A program made the position numbers and the translations under genes. A DNA stretch of 64,000 nucleotides, taken from contig NZ_CP019966.1 in assembly GCF_003031265.1 (NCBI RefSeq), positions 2,170,001 through 2,234,000 on the forward strand, read 5' to 3'. Below the pieces are notes generated by a model. That model had not been told where the DNA came from. It ran no database searches and saw only the letters and a list, made by a program, of their open reading frames with translations. Of this stretch, positions 19,600-28,906 are shown piece by piece. This DNA comes from Rhodopseudomonas palustris (GTDB taxonomy: Bacteria; Pseudomonadota; Alphaproteobacteria; Rhizobiales; Xanthobacteraceae). Every line of letters begins with the position of its first letter. Positions within the stretch are counted from its first letter, which is position 1.

Positions 19600-20991
19600 A
19601 TGGAATTACGCCTTTACGATACGCTGACGCGGGACAAACGGCCGTTCACGCCGCTCGATCCGGCCAATGTGCGGATGTATGTCTGCGGCCCGACGGTCTA
19701 CGACTTCGCCCATATCGGCAACGCCCGGCCGGTGATCGTGTTCGACGTGCTGTTTCGGCTGCTGCGCCATCTCTATGGCGAGGCCCACGTCAAATACGTC
19801 CGCAACATCACCGACGTTGACGACAAGATCAACGACCGCGCCGCGCGCGACTATCCCGGCCTGCCGCTGAACGAGGCGATCCGCAAGGTCACCGAGCAGA
19901 CCGAGCGGCAATTCCACGACGACGTCGATGCGCTGGGCTGCCTGCGGCCGACCGTCGAGCCGCGCGCCACCGAACATATCGGCGAGATGCGCAGCATCAT
20001 CGAAAAGCTGGTCGCCGGCGGCTTCGCCTATGTCGAGCAGGACCACGTGCTGTTCTCGCCGAGCGCGATGAATGCCGCCAATGGCGTGCTGCCGCGCTAC
20101 GGATCGCTTGCCAACCGCTCGCTCGACGAGATGATCGCCGGCGCCCGCGTCGATGTCGCGCCGTATAAGCGCGACGCCACCGACTTCGTGCTGTGGAAGC
20201 CGTCGAAGCCCGGCGAGCCGTCCTGGCCGTCGCCGGCCGGCATCGTCACGCCGGGCCGTCCCGGCTGGCACATCGAGTGCTCGGCGATGTCGTGGAAGCA
20301 CTTGGGCGAGACCTTCGACATCCATGGCGGCGGCATCGATCTGGTCTTTCCGCACCACGAGAATGAAGTCGCGCAAAGCTGCTGCGCCTTCCACACCTCG
20401 CGCATGGCGCAGACCTGGATGCACAACGGCTTCCTGCAGGTCGAAGGCGAGAAGATGTCGAAGAGCCTCGGCAACTTCATCACCATCCGCGAGCTGCTGG
20501 CGACGGAAAAGTTCGGTGAACGGAAGTGGGACGGCGCGACGCTGCGGCTGGCGATGCTGAAGACGCATTATCGGCAGCCGATCGACTGGACTGCCGACGC
20601 GCTGAACGAAGCGGAGAAGGCGATCCTCGACTGGTCGGACTTCACCAAGGATGCGACGCCCGCGCGATGCGACGAAGTCATCGCCGCGCTGACCGACGAC
20701 CTCAACACGCCGAAGATGATCGCCGAGCTGCACGCGCTGCGCCGCGCCGGCAAGGCCGATGAGCTCCGCGGCGCGATGCAGCTGTTGGGGATCAATCCGG
20801 TCGTCCGCGCTCCGGTCGATCTCGATGCGACCGCGAAGTCGCTGATCGAAGCCCGCACCACCGCCCGCGCCAACAAGGACTGGAAAGAGTCCGACCGCAT
20901 TCGTGACGAGCTCGCCACGATGGGCGTGGTGCTGAAGGACGGCAAGGACGCCGACGGCAAGCCGGTGACGACCTGGGAGTTGGCGCGGTGA
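19600..20991 (+). CDS. cysS: Cysteinyl-tRNA synthetase
   Basis: A 463-residue class I aminoacyl-tRNA synthetase. It shows the zinc/cysteine-binding C29 in VCGPTVYD, the HIGN signature at residues 38-41, the second zinc site in WHIECSAMS and HHENE, and KMSKS near residue 285. Length is standard, and it charges tRNA-Cys in the cytoplasm. The GC-rich downstream region holds two dispersed palindromes. Confidence 0.96.
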   Translation: MELRLYDTLTRDKRPFTPLDPANVRMYVCGPTVYDFAHIGNARPVIVFDVLFRLLRHLYGEAHVKYVRNITDVDDKINDRAARDYPGLPLNEAIRKVTEQTERQFHDDVDALGCLRPTVEPRATEHIGEMRSIIEKLVAGGFAYVEQDHVLFSPSAMNAANGVLPRYGSLANRSLDEMIAGARVDVAPYKRDATDFVLWKPSKPGEPSWPSPAGIVTPGRPGWHIECSAMSWKHLGETFDIHGGGIDLVFPHHENEVAQSCCAFHTSRMAQTWMHNGFLQVEGEKMSKSLGNFITIRELLATEKFGERKWDGATLRLAMLKTHYRQPIDWTADALNEAEKAILDWSDFTKDATPARCDEVIAALTDDLNTPKMIAELHALRRAGKADELRGAMQLLGINPVVRAPVDLDATAKSLIEARTTARANKDWKESDRIRDELATMGVVLKDGKDADGKPVTTWELAR

Positions 20992-21008
20992 GTGTCTTTT
21001 CCATGGTC

Positions 21009-21098
21009 GTCATGGCCGGGCTTGACCCGGCCATCCATCGAACAAACGACGTAGTGATTGTTTCGACGATGGATGCGCGGGTCGAGCCCGCGCATGAC
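21009..21098. repeat. Dispersed palindrome (family D, copy 1)
   Basis: The unit begins GTCATGGCCGGGCTTGACCC and ends in the matching GGGTCGAGCCCGCGCATGAC. Sub-hairpins CCGGGCTTGACCCGG and GCGCGGGTCGAGCCCGCGC are self-complementary. A second copy of the same plan lies at 61160-61236. Confidence 0.8.
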
Positions 21099-21129
21099 AT
21101 CGGTGTGTGGTGGTGCACTGCCTCACCCC

Positions 21130-21167
21130 GTCGTTCCGGGGCGCGCGCAGCGCGAGCCCGGAATGAC
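21130..21167. repeat. Short palindromic repeat (family E, copy 1)
   Basis: The sequence starts GTCGTTCCGGGGCGCGC and ends GCGAGCCCGGAATGAC, with complementary outer arms around GCGCAGCGC. A near copy lies at 58896-58933 across the end of miaA. Confidence 0.75.
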
Positions 21168-21209
21168 GAACCATAGGGTCCTTGCGTCGGCGATTAAGGA
21201 GTCTTCACG

Positions 21210-21341
21210 ATGACCGAGCAGAAGCCGACCGGGCGGCCTGATACGCCGTTTCCGAAGCATTGGCTGTACTACATCGCGATCAAGATCGCGCTGCTGGCCG
21301 GCGCCACCGCGCTGGTGCTGAAGCTGTACGGGTTCTGGTGA
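21210..21341 (+). CDS. 43-residue single-span membrane protein
   Basis: A small protein starting MTEQKPTGRPDTPFPKHWLY. One hydrophobic segment of about 20 residues (YYIAIKIALLAGATALVLKL) follows, and the protein ends YGFW. AAGGAG at 21196-21201 is ideally placed eight bases before the ATG. Its TGA (21339-21341) shares a base with the ATG of the GNAT gene (TGATG), so it leads a translationally coupled set with GNAT and cimA. Function unknown. Confidence 0.75.
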   Translation: MTEQKPTGRPDTPFPKHWLYYIAIKIALLAGATALVLKLYGFW

Positions 21342-21850
21342 TGAGCACGCGCGCAGGGCCCGCGCTGCGGCCGTATCTGCCCGAGGATGCCGCGGTCGCC
21401 GCGGCCATCTTCGTGGCGTCGATCGAGCAGCTCGCCGCCGATGACTACAGCGAAGAGCAGCGGGAGGCATGGGCCTCGGCGGCCGACGACGAAGCCAAGT
21501 TCGCCGCGCGTCTGGCCGGTCAGCTGACGCTGATCGCGACGCTGCAGGGCGTGCCGGTCGGCTTCGCTTCGCTGAAGGTGCCGGACCACATCGACATGCT
21601 GTTCGTGCATCCCGACTACGTCGGCCGCGATGTCGGCGCGACGCTGATCGACGCGCTGGAGAAGCTCGCCGGTGCGCGCGGCGCGCTGATCCTCACCGTC
21701 GACGCCAGCGACAATGCCGCCGAATTCTTCGCCAAGCGCGGCTACGTCGCCAAGCAGCGCAACACCGTTTCGATCAATGGCGAATGGCTCGCCAACACCA
21801 CGATGACAAAGTCGCTGGCGGATGCCGCCGCGCCCGGAGCCTCCTCATGA
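21341..21850 (+). CDS. GNAT-family N-acetyltransferase
   Basis: A 169-residue acetyl-CoA-dependent acyltransferase fold. Visible features are the N-terminal RPYLPEDAAVAAAIF, the core MLFVHPDYVGRDVGATLIDALE (motif A, acetyl-CoA binding) and AAEFFAKRGYVAKQRN near the end. The start overlaps the stop of the preceding small gene, and its own stop overlaps cimA (ATGA at 21847-21850). Acceptor substrate unknown; coupling to cimA may be for expression only. Confidence 0.85.
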   Translation: MSTRAGPALRPYLPEDAAVAAAIFVASIEQLAADDYSEEQREAWASAADDEAKFAARLAGQLTLIATLQGVPVGFASLKVPDHIDMLFVHPDYVGRDVGATLIDALEKLAGARGALILTVDASDNAAEFFAKRGYVAKQRNTVSINGEWLANTTMTKSLADAAAPGASS

Positions 21851-23445
21851 GCCGCGAACGTCTCTATCTGTACGACACCACGCTGCGCGACGGCGCCCAG
21901 ACCAACGGCGTCGACTTCACCTTGCACGACAAGAAGCTGATCGCTTCGTTGCTCGACGATCTCGGCATCGATTATGTCGAAGGCGGCTATCCGGGCGCCA
22001 ATCCGCTCGATACCGAATTCTTCGGCGCGGAGCAGAACCTCGAGCGCGCCACCTTCGCGGCGTTCGGCATGACCCGGCGGCCCGGCCGCTCGGCCTCGAA
22101 CGATCCCGGCATCGCGATGCTGCTCGACGCCAAGGCGGATGCGATCTGCTTCGTCGCCAAATCGTCGGAGTATCAGGTCCGGGTCGCGCTCGAGACTACC
22201 AACGAGGAGAACATCGCCTCGATCCGCGACAGCGTTTCGCTCGCCAAGGAAAAAGGCCGCGAGGTGCTGGTCGATTGCGAGCACTTCTTCGATGGCTACA
22301 AAGCCAATCCGGAATTCGCGCTGCAGTGTGCCAAGGCGGCGTATGAGTCCGGCGCACGCTGGGTCGTGCTATGCGACACCAATGGCGGCACCATGCCGGA
22401 CGAAGTCGAGGCGATCGTCGGCGAGGTGGTCAAGCACATCCCGGGCGCGCATGTCGGCATCCATGCCCATAACGACACCGAGCAGGCGGTGGCGAACTCG
22501 TTCGCCGCGGTGCGGGCGGGTGCGCGGCAGATCCAGGGCACGCTGAACGGCCTCGGCGAGCGTTGCGGCAACGCCAATCTGTGCTCGATGATCCCGACGC
22601 TGAAGCTGAAGAAGGAGTTCGCCGACAAGTTCGAGATCGGCGTCTCCGACGACAAGCTGGCAAGCCTGGTGCAGGTGTCGCGCGCGCTCGACAACATCCT
22701 CGACCGCGCGCCCAATCCGCACGCGCCTTACGTCGGCGGCAGCGCCTTCGTCACCAAGACCGGCATCCACGCCTCGGCGGTGCTGAAGGATCCGCAGACC
22801 TATGAGCATGTGCCGCCGGAGTCGATCGGCAATCACCGCAAGGTGCTGGTGTCGGATCAGGCCGGCAAGTCGAATGTGCTGGCTGAGCTGGCGCGCACCA
22901 ACATCCAGTTCGACCGCGACGATCCGCGCCTGTCGCGGCTGGTCGAGAAGCTGAAGGAGCGGGAAGCCGCCGGCTACGCCTACGAGTCGGCCAACGCTTC
23001 GTTCGATCTGCTTGCCCGCGGCACGCTCGGCACCGTGCCGGAATTCTTCCGGGTCGATAAGTTCGATGTCAATGTCGAGCAGCGTTACAACTCGCACGGT
23101 CAGCGCGTCACCGTGGCGATGGCGGTGATCAAGGTCGAGGTCGACGGCGAGACGCTGATCTCGGCCGCCGAAGGCAACGGCCCGGTCAACGCGCTCGACG
23201 TGGCGCTGCGCAAGGACCTTGGCAAGTACCAGAAGTACATTGAGGGCCTGAAGCTGGTCGATTACCGCGTCCGTATCCTCAATGGCGGCACCGAGGCCGT
23301 GACTCGGGTGCTGATCGAGAGCGAGGACGAGGACGGTCGGCGCTGGACCACGATCGGCGTGTCGCCGAACATCATCGACGCGTCGTTCCAGGCGCTGATG
23401 GATTCGGTCGTCTACAAGCTGGTGCAGTCGAACGCGCCGGTATAA
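21847..23445 (+). CDS. cimA: (R)-citramalate synthase
   Basis: A 532-residue enzyme of the isopropylmalate/citramalate/homocitrate synthase family. It condenses pyruvate and acetyl-CoA to citramalate, the threonine-independent entry to isoleucine. The N-terminal TIM barrel shows YDTTLRDGAQTNGVDF and IHAHNDTEQAVANS (metal-binding His). The C-terminal ~110 residues form the regulatory LeuA-type domain (isoleucine feedback). Long CimA proteins of this type are about 530 residues, as here. It works with ilvI, ilvH and ilvC at the end of the window. Translation is coupled to GNAT by a 4-base overlap. Confidence 0.9.
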   Translation: MSRERLYLYDTTLRDGAQTNGVDFTLHDKKLIASLLDDLGIDYVEGGYPGANPLDTEFFGAEQNLERATFAAFGMTRRPGRSASNDPGIAMLLDAKADAICFVAKSSEYQVRVALETTNEENIASIRDSVSLAKEKGREVLVDCEHFFDGYKANPEFALQCAKAAYESGARWVVLCDTNGGTMPDEVEAIVGEVVKHIPGAHVGIHAHNDTEQAVANSFAAVRAGARQIQGTLNGLGERCGNANLCSMIPTLKLKKEFADKFEIGVSDDKLASLVQVSRALDNILDRAPNPHAPYVGGSAFVTKTGIHASAVLKDPQTYEHVPPESIGNHRKVLVSDQAGKSNVLAELARTNIQFDRDDPRLSRLVEKLKEREAAGYAYESANASFDLLARGTLGTVPEFFRVDKFDVNVEQRYNSHGQRVTVAMAVIKVEVDGETLISAAEGNGPVNALDVALRKDLGKYQKYIEGLKLVDYRVRILNGGTEAVTRVLIESEDEDGRRWTTIGVSPNIIDASFQALMDSVVYKLVQSNAPV

Positions 23446-23465
23446 TTTTGCCTAGTCCTTTCTCC

Positions 23466-23544
23466 GTGATTGCGAGCCGAAGGCGTAGCAATCCAGCTCC
23501 GTGCATCGAGCTGGTTTGCTTCGTCGCTTCGCTCCTCGCAATGA
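23466..23544. repeat. Dispersed palindromic intergenic repeat (family A, copy 2)
   Basis: The unit has the same plan as 1721-1796: GTGATTGCGAG at the left, AGCAATCCAGCTC near the centre and GCTCCTCGCAATGA at the right. The central arms are degraded relative to copy 1. It lies just after the cimA stop and may act as its terminator. Confidence 0.8.
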
Positions 23545-23648
23545 CGAGAGAACAATGCCCTGAGCGCGGTTGTCATCGCCGCGCCGCGCTGACAACATAT
23601 CCCCCAAACAGGTCGTAGCCCGGCGGATTCACGCCGGCCGTAGGGGGA

Positions 23649-25208
23649 ATGCTCGTGGACGGAATCAATGGGGCGCAATCGGTCGTTCAGACGCTGGTAA
23701 ATTGCGGCGTCGAAGTATGTTTCGCCAATCCTGGCACCTCGGAAATGCACTTTGTCGCGGCGCTGGATTCGGTCAGCGGGATGCGGCCGGTGCTGTGCCT
23801 GTTCGAAGGCGTGGTCACCGGCGCCGCCGATGGCTACGGCCGGATCGCCGGCAAGCCGGCGGTGAACCTGCTGCATCTCGGCCCCGGCCTCGCCAACGGC
23901 CTTGCCAATCTGCACAACGCCCGCCGCGCCGCGACGCCGATCGTCAACATCGTCGGCGACCACGCCGCTTACCACCTGCAATACGACGCGCCGCTGACCT
24001 CCGACATCGCCGGCTTCGCCCGGCCGGTATCGACCTGGATCCACGAGTCCAAGAGCGCCGGAGCGGTGGCAAGCGATACGGCGCGCGCGGTGCAGGCGGC
24101 TAGCGCGGCGCCGGGCGGCATCGCCACGCTGATCATGCCGGCGGACGTTGCCTGGAATCCGGCCGCGCGCGCGGCGCACAAGCTGCCGGAGATCGGCCCG
24201 GCGAAGGTTGCGGCCGACACCGTCGAGGCGATCGCCAAGCTGCTCTCGAACGGCAAGAAATCGGCACTGCTGCTGCGCGGTCAGGCGCTGCTCGGCGAGG
24301 CGCTGGAGGCGGCCGGCCGGGTTGCCGCGAAGACCGGCGTCCGGCTGCTGTGCGACACCTTCGCGCCGCAGACCGAACTCGGCGCCGGCCGCGTGCCGCT
24401 CGAGCGCATTCCGTATTTCTCGGAGCAGATCACCGCGTTCCTGAAAGACGTCGAGCAACTGATCCTGGTCGGCTCGAAGCCGCCGGTGTCTTTCTTCGCC
24501 TATCCCGGCAAGCCGAGCTGGGGCGCGCCGGACGGCTGCCTGATCGATTACCTGGCGCAGCCGCACGAAGATGGCGCGCAGGCGGTGAAGGATCTCGCCG
24601 CCGCGGTCGACGCGCCGGCCGAGCCCGCCGCTCGGACGCAGCTGGTGTTGCCCGACCTGCCGAAGGGCAAGCTCAATTCGCTCGGCGTCGCGCAGGCGAT
24701 TGCGCATCTCACGCCCGACCACGCCATCTACGCCGAGGAGGCCAACACCTCCGGCCTGCCGTTCCAGATGATCCTGCCGAAGGCGCGGCCGCACACCCAT
24801 CTGCCGCTGACCGGCGGCTCGATCGGGCAGGGGCTGCCGCTCGCGATCGGCGCGGCGATCGCGGCACCCGATCGCAAGGTGGTTTGTCCGCATGGCGACG
24901 GCGGCGCTGCCTATACGATGCAGGCGCTTTGGACGATGGCGCGCGAGAAGCTCGACGTCACCGTGGTGATCTACGCCAACCGCTCCTATGCGATCCTCAA
25001 CATCGAGCTGCAGCGGGTCGGTGCTTCCGGCGCCGGCGCCAATGCGCTGTCGATGCTCGATCTGCACAATCCGGAGATGAACTGGATGAAGATCGCCGAA
25101 GGTCTCGGCGTCGAAGCCAGCCGCGCCACCACCGCCGAGGAATTCTCCGCGCAATACGCTTCGGCGATGAGTCAGCGCGGCCCGCGGCTGATCGAAGCCT
25201 TGATCTGA
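23649..25208 (+). CDS. Acetolactate synthase-like TPP-dependent enzyme
   Basis: A 519-residue thiamine diphosphate enzyme of the acetolactate synthase/2-oxoacid decarboxylase superfamily. The cofactor-activating glutamate is E53 (LFEGVVTGAADGYGR). The TPP/Mg motif is HGDGGAAYTMQ ending in ...YANRSY. It lacks the ~590-residue length of the biosynthetic IlvI and has no small subunit nearby. A GTG six bases downstream (23655) is better spaced from AGGGGG (23642-23647) and may be the true start. The FAD oxidase gene follows after 11 bases. A catabolic 2-oxoacid decarboxylase or lyase role is likely, substrate unknown. Confidence 0.82.
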   Translation: MLVDGINGAQSVVQTLVNCGVEVCFANPGTSEMHFVAALDSVSGMRPVLCLFEGVVTGAADGYGRIAGKPAVNLLHLGPGLANGLANLHNARRAATPIVNIVGDHAAYHLQYDAPLTSDIAGFARPVSTWIHESKSAGAVASDTARAVQAASAAPGGIATLIMPADVAWNPAARAAHKLPEIGPAKVAADTVEAIAKLLSNGKKSALLLRGQALLGEALEAAGRVAAKTGVRLLCDTFAPQTELGAGRVPLERIPYFSEQITAFLKDVEQLILVGSKPPVSFFAYPGKPSWGAPDGCLIDYLAQPHEDGAQAVKDLAAAVDAPAEPAARTQLVLPDLPKGKLNSLGVAQAIAHLTPDHAIYAEEANTSGLPFQMILPKARPHTHLPLTGGSIGQGLPLAIGAAIAAPDRKVVCPHGDGGAAYTMQALWTMAREKLDVTVVIYANRSYAILNIELQRVGASGAGANALSMLDLHNPEMNWMKIAEGLGVEASRATTAEEFSAQYASAMSQRGPRLIEALI

Positions 25209-25219
25209 GGGAGCGGCCG

Positions 25220-26629
25220 ATGACCCTGGATATCGTCGGCACACTCCGCACCATCGTCGGCGACGGCGGCGTGCTCGAGGCTGCCGAGCTGTCGAAGCGC
25301 TCCGCCGGCACCTATCGGTTCGACACGTTGAAGGCCGCGGCGCTGGTGCGACCGACTTCGACGCAGCAGGTGTCCGAGATCCTGCGCTGGTGCCATGCCA
25401 ATAGCGTTCACGTCGTCACCCACGGCGGCCTGACCGGGCTCGTTCACGGCGCCGATGCCGAACCCAGCGAAGTGATCCTGTCGCTGGAGCGGATGCGCAC
25501 GATCGAGGAGATCGATCCGAAGCAGCGCACCGCTGTTGTCCAGGCCGGCGTGCCGCTGCAGGCGCTGCAGGAAGAGGTCGACAAGCACGATCTGGCATTT
25601 CCGCTCGATCTCGGCTCGCGCGGCACCGCCACGCTCGGCGGCAATGCCGCCACCAACGCCGGCGGCAACCGTGTGATCCGCTACGGCATGACACGCGAGA
25701 TGATCCTCGGCCTCGAAGTCGTGCTCGCCGACGGCACCGTGCTGTCGTCGCTCAATCATCTGATCAAGAACAACGCCGGCTATGACCTCAAGCAGCTGTT
25801 CATCGGCTCGGAAGGCTCGCTCGGCGTCATCACGCGGTTGGTGCTGCGGCTGCGCGAAAAGCCGCTCGCGACCAATATGGCGTTCGTCGGCCTCGACAGC
25901 TTCGATGCGGTGGCGAAGTTCCTGAAGCACTGCGACCGCGCGCTCGGCGGCACGCTGTCGGCCTTTGAAGTGATGTGGCAGTCGTTCTATCGACTGGTTA
26001 CCAGCCCGCCAGCCAAGGGGCGGCCGCCGATCGGGCAGGATCACGATTACTACGTGTTGGTCGAAAGCCAGGGCTCCGATCCCGACCTCGACAGCCAGCG
26101 CTTCACTGCGGCGATGGAGGCCGCGCTGGAGTCCGGGCTGATCGCGGATGCGGCGATCGCTCAGTCGGACGAGGATTGCCGCTCGTTCTGGGCGCTCCGC
26201 GATGACGTCGGTCAGGTGCTGCAAGGCGGCTTGCCGATTGTGTTCGACGTTTCACTACCGATCGCCGCGATGGAGGGCTATGCCGAAACGCTTCGGGAGA
26301 CGCTGGAAAGCGAAATCGGCGAACACCGGCTGTGGATCTTCGGCCATCTCGGCGACGGCAATCTGCATGTCGTCGTGCAGGTCAAGCCGATGGAGTATCT
26401 GGCGCTGCGGCCCAAGGTCGAAGCCTTGGTGTATCGGCCGCTTGCCGCCTGCAACGGTTCGGTGTCGGCCGAGCACGGCATCGGCCTGGAAAAGAAGCCG
26501 TATCTCTACGTCAGCCGCAGCGCCAACGAGATCGCACTGATGCGGACGCTGAAACAGGCGCTCGATCCCAAGGGCATTCTCAACCCCGGCAAAATCTTCG
26601 ACCCCGGCCCAGTGGTCGGGGGACGTTGA
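25220..26629 (+). CDS. FAD-binding oxidoreductase (glycolate oxidase GlcD / D-2-hydroxyacid dehydrogenase family)
   Basis: A 469-residue flavoprotein with an N-terminal PCMH-type FAD-binding domain (VTHGGLTGLVHGA; LGSRGTATLGGNAATNAGG; LFIGSEGSLGVIT). The C-terminal FAD_oxidase domain shows GHLGDGNLHVVVQV and the ending AEHGIGLEKK. This is the D-lactate/D-2-hydroxyglutarate/glycolate dehydrogenase group, which oxidises a 2-hydroxyacid to a 2-oxoacid. Co-transcribed with the TPP enzyme upstream, it could supply its 2-oxoacid substrate. Exact hydroxyacid unknown. Confidence 0.87.
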   Translation: MTLDIVGTLRTIVGDGGVLEAAELSKRSAGTYRFDTLKAAALVRPTSTQQVSEILRWCHANSVHVVTHGGLTGLVHGADAEPSEVILSLERMRTIEEIDPKQRTAVVQAGVPLQALQEEVDKHDLAFPLDLGSRGTATLGGNAATNAGGNRVIRYGMTREMILGLEVVLADGTVLSSLNHLIKNNAGYDLKQLFIGSEGSLGVITRLVLRLREKPLATNMAFVGLDSFDAVAKFLKHCDRALGGTLSAFEVMWQSFYRLVTSPPAKGRPPIGQDHDYYVLVESQGSDPDLDSQRFTAAMEAALESGLIADAAIAQSDEDCRSFWALRDDVGQVLQGGLPIVFDVSLPIAAMEGYAETLRETLESEIGEHRLWIFGHLGDGNLHVVVQVKPMEYLALRPKVEALVYRPLAACNGSVSAEHGIGLEKKPYLYVSRSANEIALMRTLKQALDPKGILNPGKIFDPGPVVGGR

Positions 26630-26653
26630 TGGGAGGCCGTTGCGCCGCTGCGA

Positions 26654-28723
26654 TCAGTAGCGCGCGTCTTTCGGCTTCGGGTCCTTCGGCCAGTCCTTCA
26701 CCTTGCCGGGGAAGTCCGGCCGTTCCATCTGGGTGAAGTACGCCGCGACGTCGACGGCTTCCTGATCGGACAGCTCACCCTGGCCGAGCGGGAATTTGTT
26801 GTGGCTCGCGATCGGCATGTTGCGCTTGACGAAGGCGGCCGCCGTGTAGGTCCGCGCCATGCCGGCGCCGATATTGAACGAGCGCGGGCCCCACAGCGGC
26901 GGATACACCACGCGGCCGGCGGCGTCCTTCAGCCCTTCGCCATTGTCGCCGTGACACACCGCGCAGCGCGCCGTGTAGATCTCCTTGCCGTTGTCGAGGT
27001 TCGGCACCAGCGACTGATCGACCTTGCCGACGCCGCGGCCGGCGACCTTGTCCTCCGGCTTGGTCGAGCCTTGCATCCAGTCGAAATACGCCACCATCGC
27101 CTTCATGTCGGGGCCGTCGACCGGCAGCGGCTTGCCGTTCATCGAACGTAGGAAGCAGCCATTGATGCGGTCCTCCAGCGTGATGACGCGGCCGGCGCGC
27201 GGCGCGTAGCTCGGGAAGAACGCCGCGACGCCGACATAGGGACTGCCGTCGGCGACGGTCCCGGCGTTGAGGTGACACGAGCTGCAATTCAGGTCGTTGC
27301 CGACATTGTTCGGCAGCAGCGTGTGGGTTTCGGCGTTCAGCCGCATGCCGCGCACCAGCTGCTCGGCGTTCGGTTGCGACAGGATATCGGCGATCCGCGG
27401 CGTCTCGAACCGCGAGGTATCGATCTTGGGATCGAGCGCGGCGCGCGCGGCCGCGATCTGCTCGGCCGTGACGGCGCTGGCGTTGCCGCCCCAATTGGCA
27501 CGCACGAAGCTGAGGATGTCGGCGATCTCGCGATCATTCAGGCGCGCAAACGACGGCATCGTCCAAACCCGCGGATGCGCGGTGGTCGCTGTCGTCTGCC
27601 AGCCGGTGAGGGTGATGTGCACCAGCGTCGCCGGATCCTTGGCGGCGATCGTCGGATTCCCGGCGAGCGGCGGGAATACGCCGGGGACGCCGGCGCCGTC
27701 GGCGCGATGGCAGTCGGCGCAGAACTGCGTGTAACCGAGGCCGCCGGCCGTGGAGTAGGTCGACGCCGGCACTTCAGCCACGGCGGCCGCGGGCGCCGGC
27801 CGATCGGTCGGCAGCGCCTTCAGGTAGGTGGCGATCGCGGTGAGATCCTGATCGGTCATGTGCTGGGTTGAATGCCGGATCACGTCGGTCATGCCGCCCG
27901 CCGCCGTGGCGAAACGGTTCTGGCCGGTCTTCAGCATTTGCACGGTGTCAGGCACGGTCCACAGTCCGCGCAGGTTCAGCGCATTCCAATGTTCGACCTT
28001 GGCGCCGGCGAGATAGTCGCGGCCGTTCGCTCCGGCATCGCTCATCGCCTTTTCCTGGAAGGCGATGCCGCGCGGGGTGTGGCAGGCGCCGCAATGACCG
28101 AGGCCCTGCACCAGATAGGCGCCGCGATTCCACACCGCGTCCTGGTTCGGCTCCGGCTTGAACGGCGACGCATCGAGGAAGGCGACGTTCCAGAACGCCA
28201 GCCCGATCCGCATGTTGAACGGGAAGCTCATCTGCGGCGCGCGATTGGCCTGTGCGACCGGTGCGAGGCCCTGGGTCAGGTACGCCCACAGCGCCACCAT
28301 GTCGTCGCTGCTGATCTTGGCGTAGGACGGATACGGCATCGCCGGATACAAATTGTGCCCGTCCGCCGCGACGCCTTTGCGCATCGCGCGGTCGAACTCG
28401 CCGAACGACCAGCTGCCGATGCCGGTCGCGCGATCGGGCGTGATGTTGGTCGACCACAGGCTGCCGAACGGTGTGTCGAGTTTCAGGCCGCCGGCCATTG
28501 ATGTGCCGCCTGGCGCGGTGTGACAGGCGACGCAATCACCGGCGCGCGCGATGTACTCGCCGCGCTTGATCAACTCGGGATCGGCCTTGGCGTCGAGAGC
28601 CTTGAGCTTGGCATCGACGGCGGGCGGCTGGATGATCCACAGCGCCGCACCTCCGATCACGACCAGAGCGGACGCGGCGAGAACAGCGAGGGTCTTGGCG
28701 GCGCGGCCGCTGGAATGAGACAT
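26654..28723 (-). CDS. Five-haem membrane-anchored c-type cytochrome: AdhB-like three-haem part fused to TsdA-like two-haem part
   Basis: A 689-residue protein with an N-terminal membrane anchor (about 10-31) and five C-x-x-C-H sites at 64-68, 211-215, 335-339, 480-484 and 587-591. The first ~430 residues follow the plan of the triple-haem cytochrome subunit of membrane alcohol/gluconate/sorbose-type dehydrogenases (RGEYIARAGDCVACHTAP; GHCGACHTPRG; FCADCHRADGAG). The last ~230 match thiosulfate dehydrogenase TsdA-type dihaem proteins. They include LNCSSCHLNAG and the RINGCFLRSMNG motif, where C523 sits at the position of the TsdA active-site haem Cys ligand. No dehydrogenase large subunit is adjacent. 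It is periplasmic electron transfer, perhaps with thiosulfate or tetrathionate activity. Confidence 0.85.
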   Translation of the reverse strand: MSHSSGRAAKTLAVLAASALVVIGGAALWIIQPPAVDAKLKALDAKADPELIKRGEYIARAGDCVACHTAPGGTSMAGGLKLDTPFGSLWSTNITPDRATGIGSWSFGEFDRAMRKGVAADGHNLYPAMPYPSYAKISSDDMVALWAYLTQGLAPVAQANRAPQMSFPFNMRIGLAFWNVAFLDASPFKPEPNQDAVWNRGAYLVQGLGHCGACHTPRGIAFQEKAMSDAGANGRDYLAGAKVEHWNALNLRGLWTVPDTVQMLKTGQNRFATAAGGMTDVIRHSTQHMTDQDLTAIATYLKALPTDRPAPAAAVAEVPASTYSTAGGLGYTQFCADCHRADGAGVPGVFPPLAGNPTIAAKDPATLVHITLTGWQTTATTAHPRVWTMPSFARLNDREIADILSFVRANWGGNASAVTAEQIAAARAALDPKIDTSRFETPRIADILSQPNAEQLVRGMRLNAETHTLLPNNVGNDLNCSSCHLNAGTVADGSPYVGVAAFFPSYAPRAGRVITLEDRINGCFLRSMNGKPLPVDGPDMKAMVAYFDWMQGSTKPEDKVAGRGVGKVDQSLVPNLDNGKEIYTARCAVCHGDNGEGLKDAAGRVVYPPLWGPRSFNIGAGMARTYTAAAFVKRNMPIASHNKFPLGQGELSDQEAVDVAAYFTQMERPDFPGKVKDWPKDPKPKDARY

Positions 28724-28906
28724 GGCAGACTCGACTCGAGGTTTGTTGCGGTGCGACGCTAGGCGCGACCCTGCGCCGCCTCAACTCGGGCCTACCACTT
28801 AGATCGTGAAGGTTTATCGGGCGAAGCGAATGATCGCTTTGCGCGCACCGGCAGCGTGAACGGCTGCGGCTATGGTTAGCAACGGCTCAAAACAGCAGTG
28901 CGAAAG

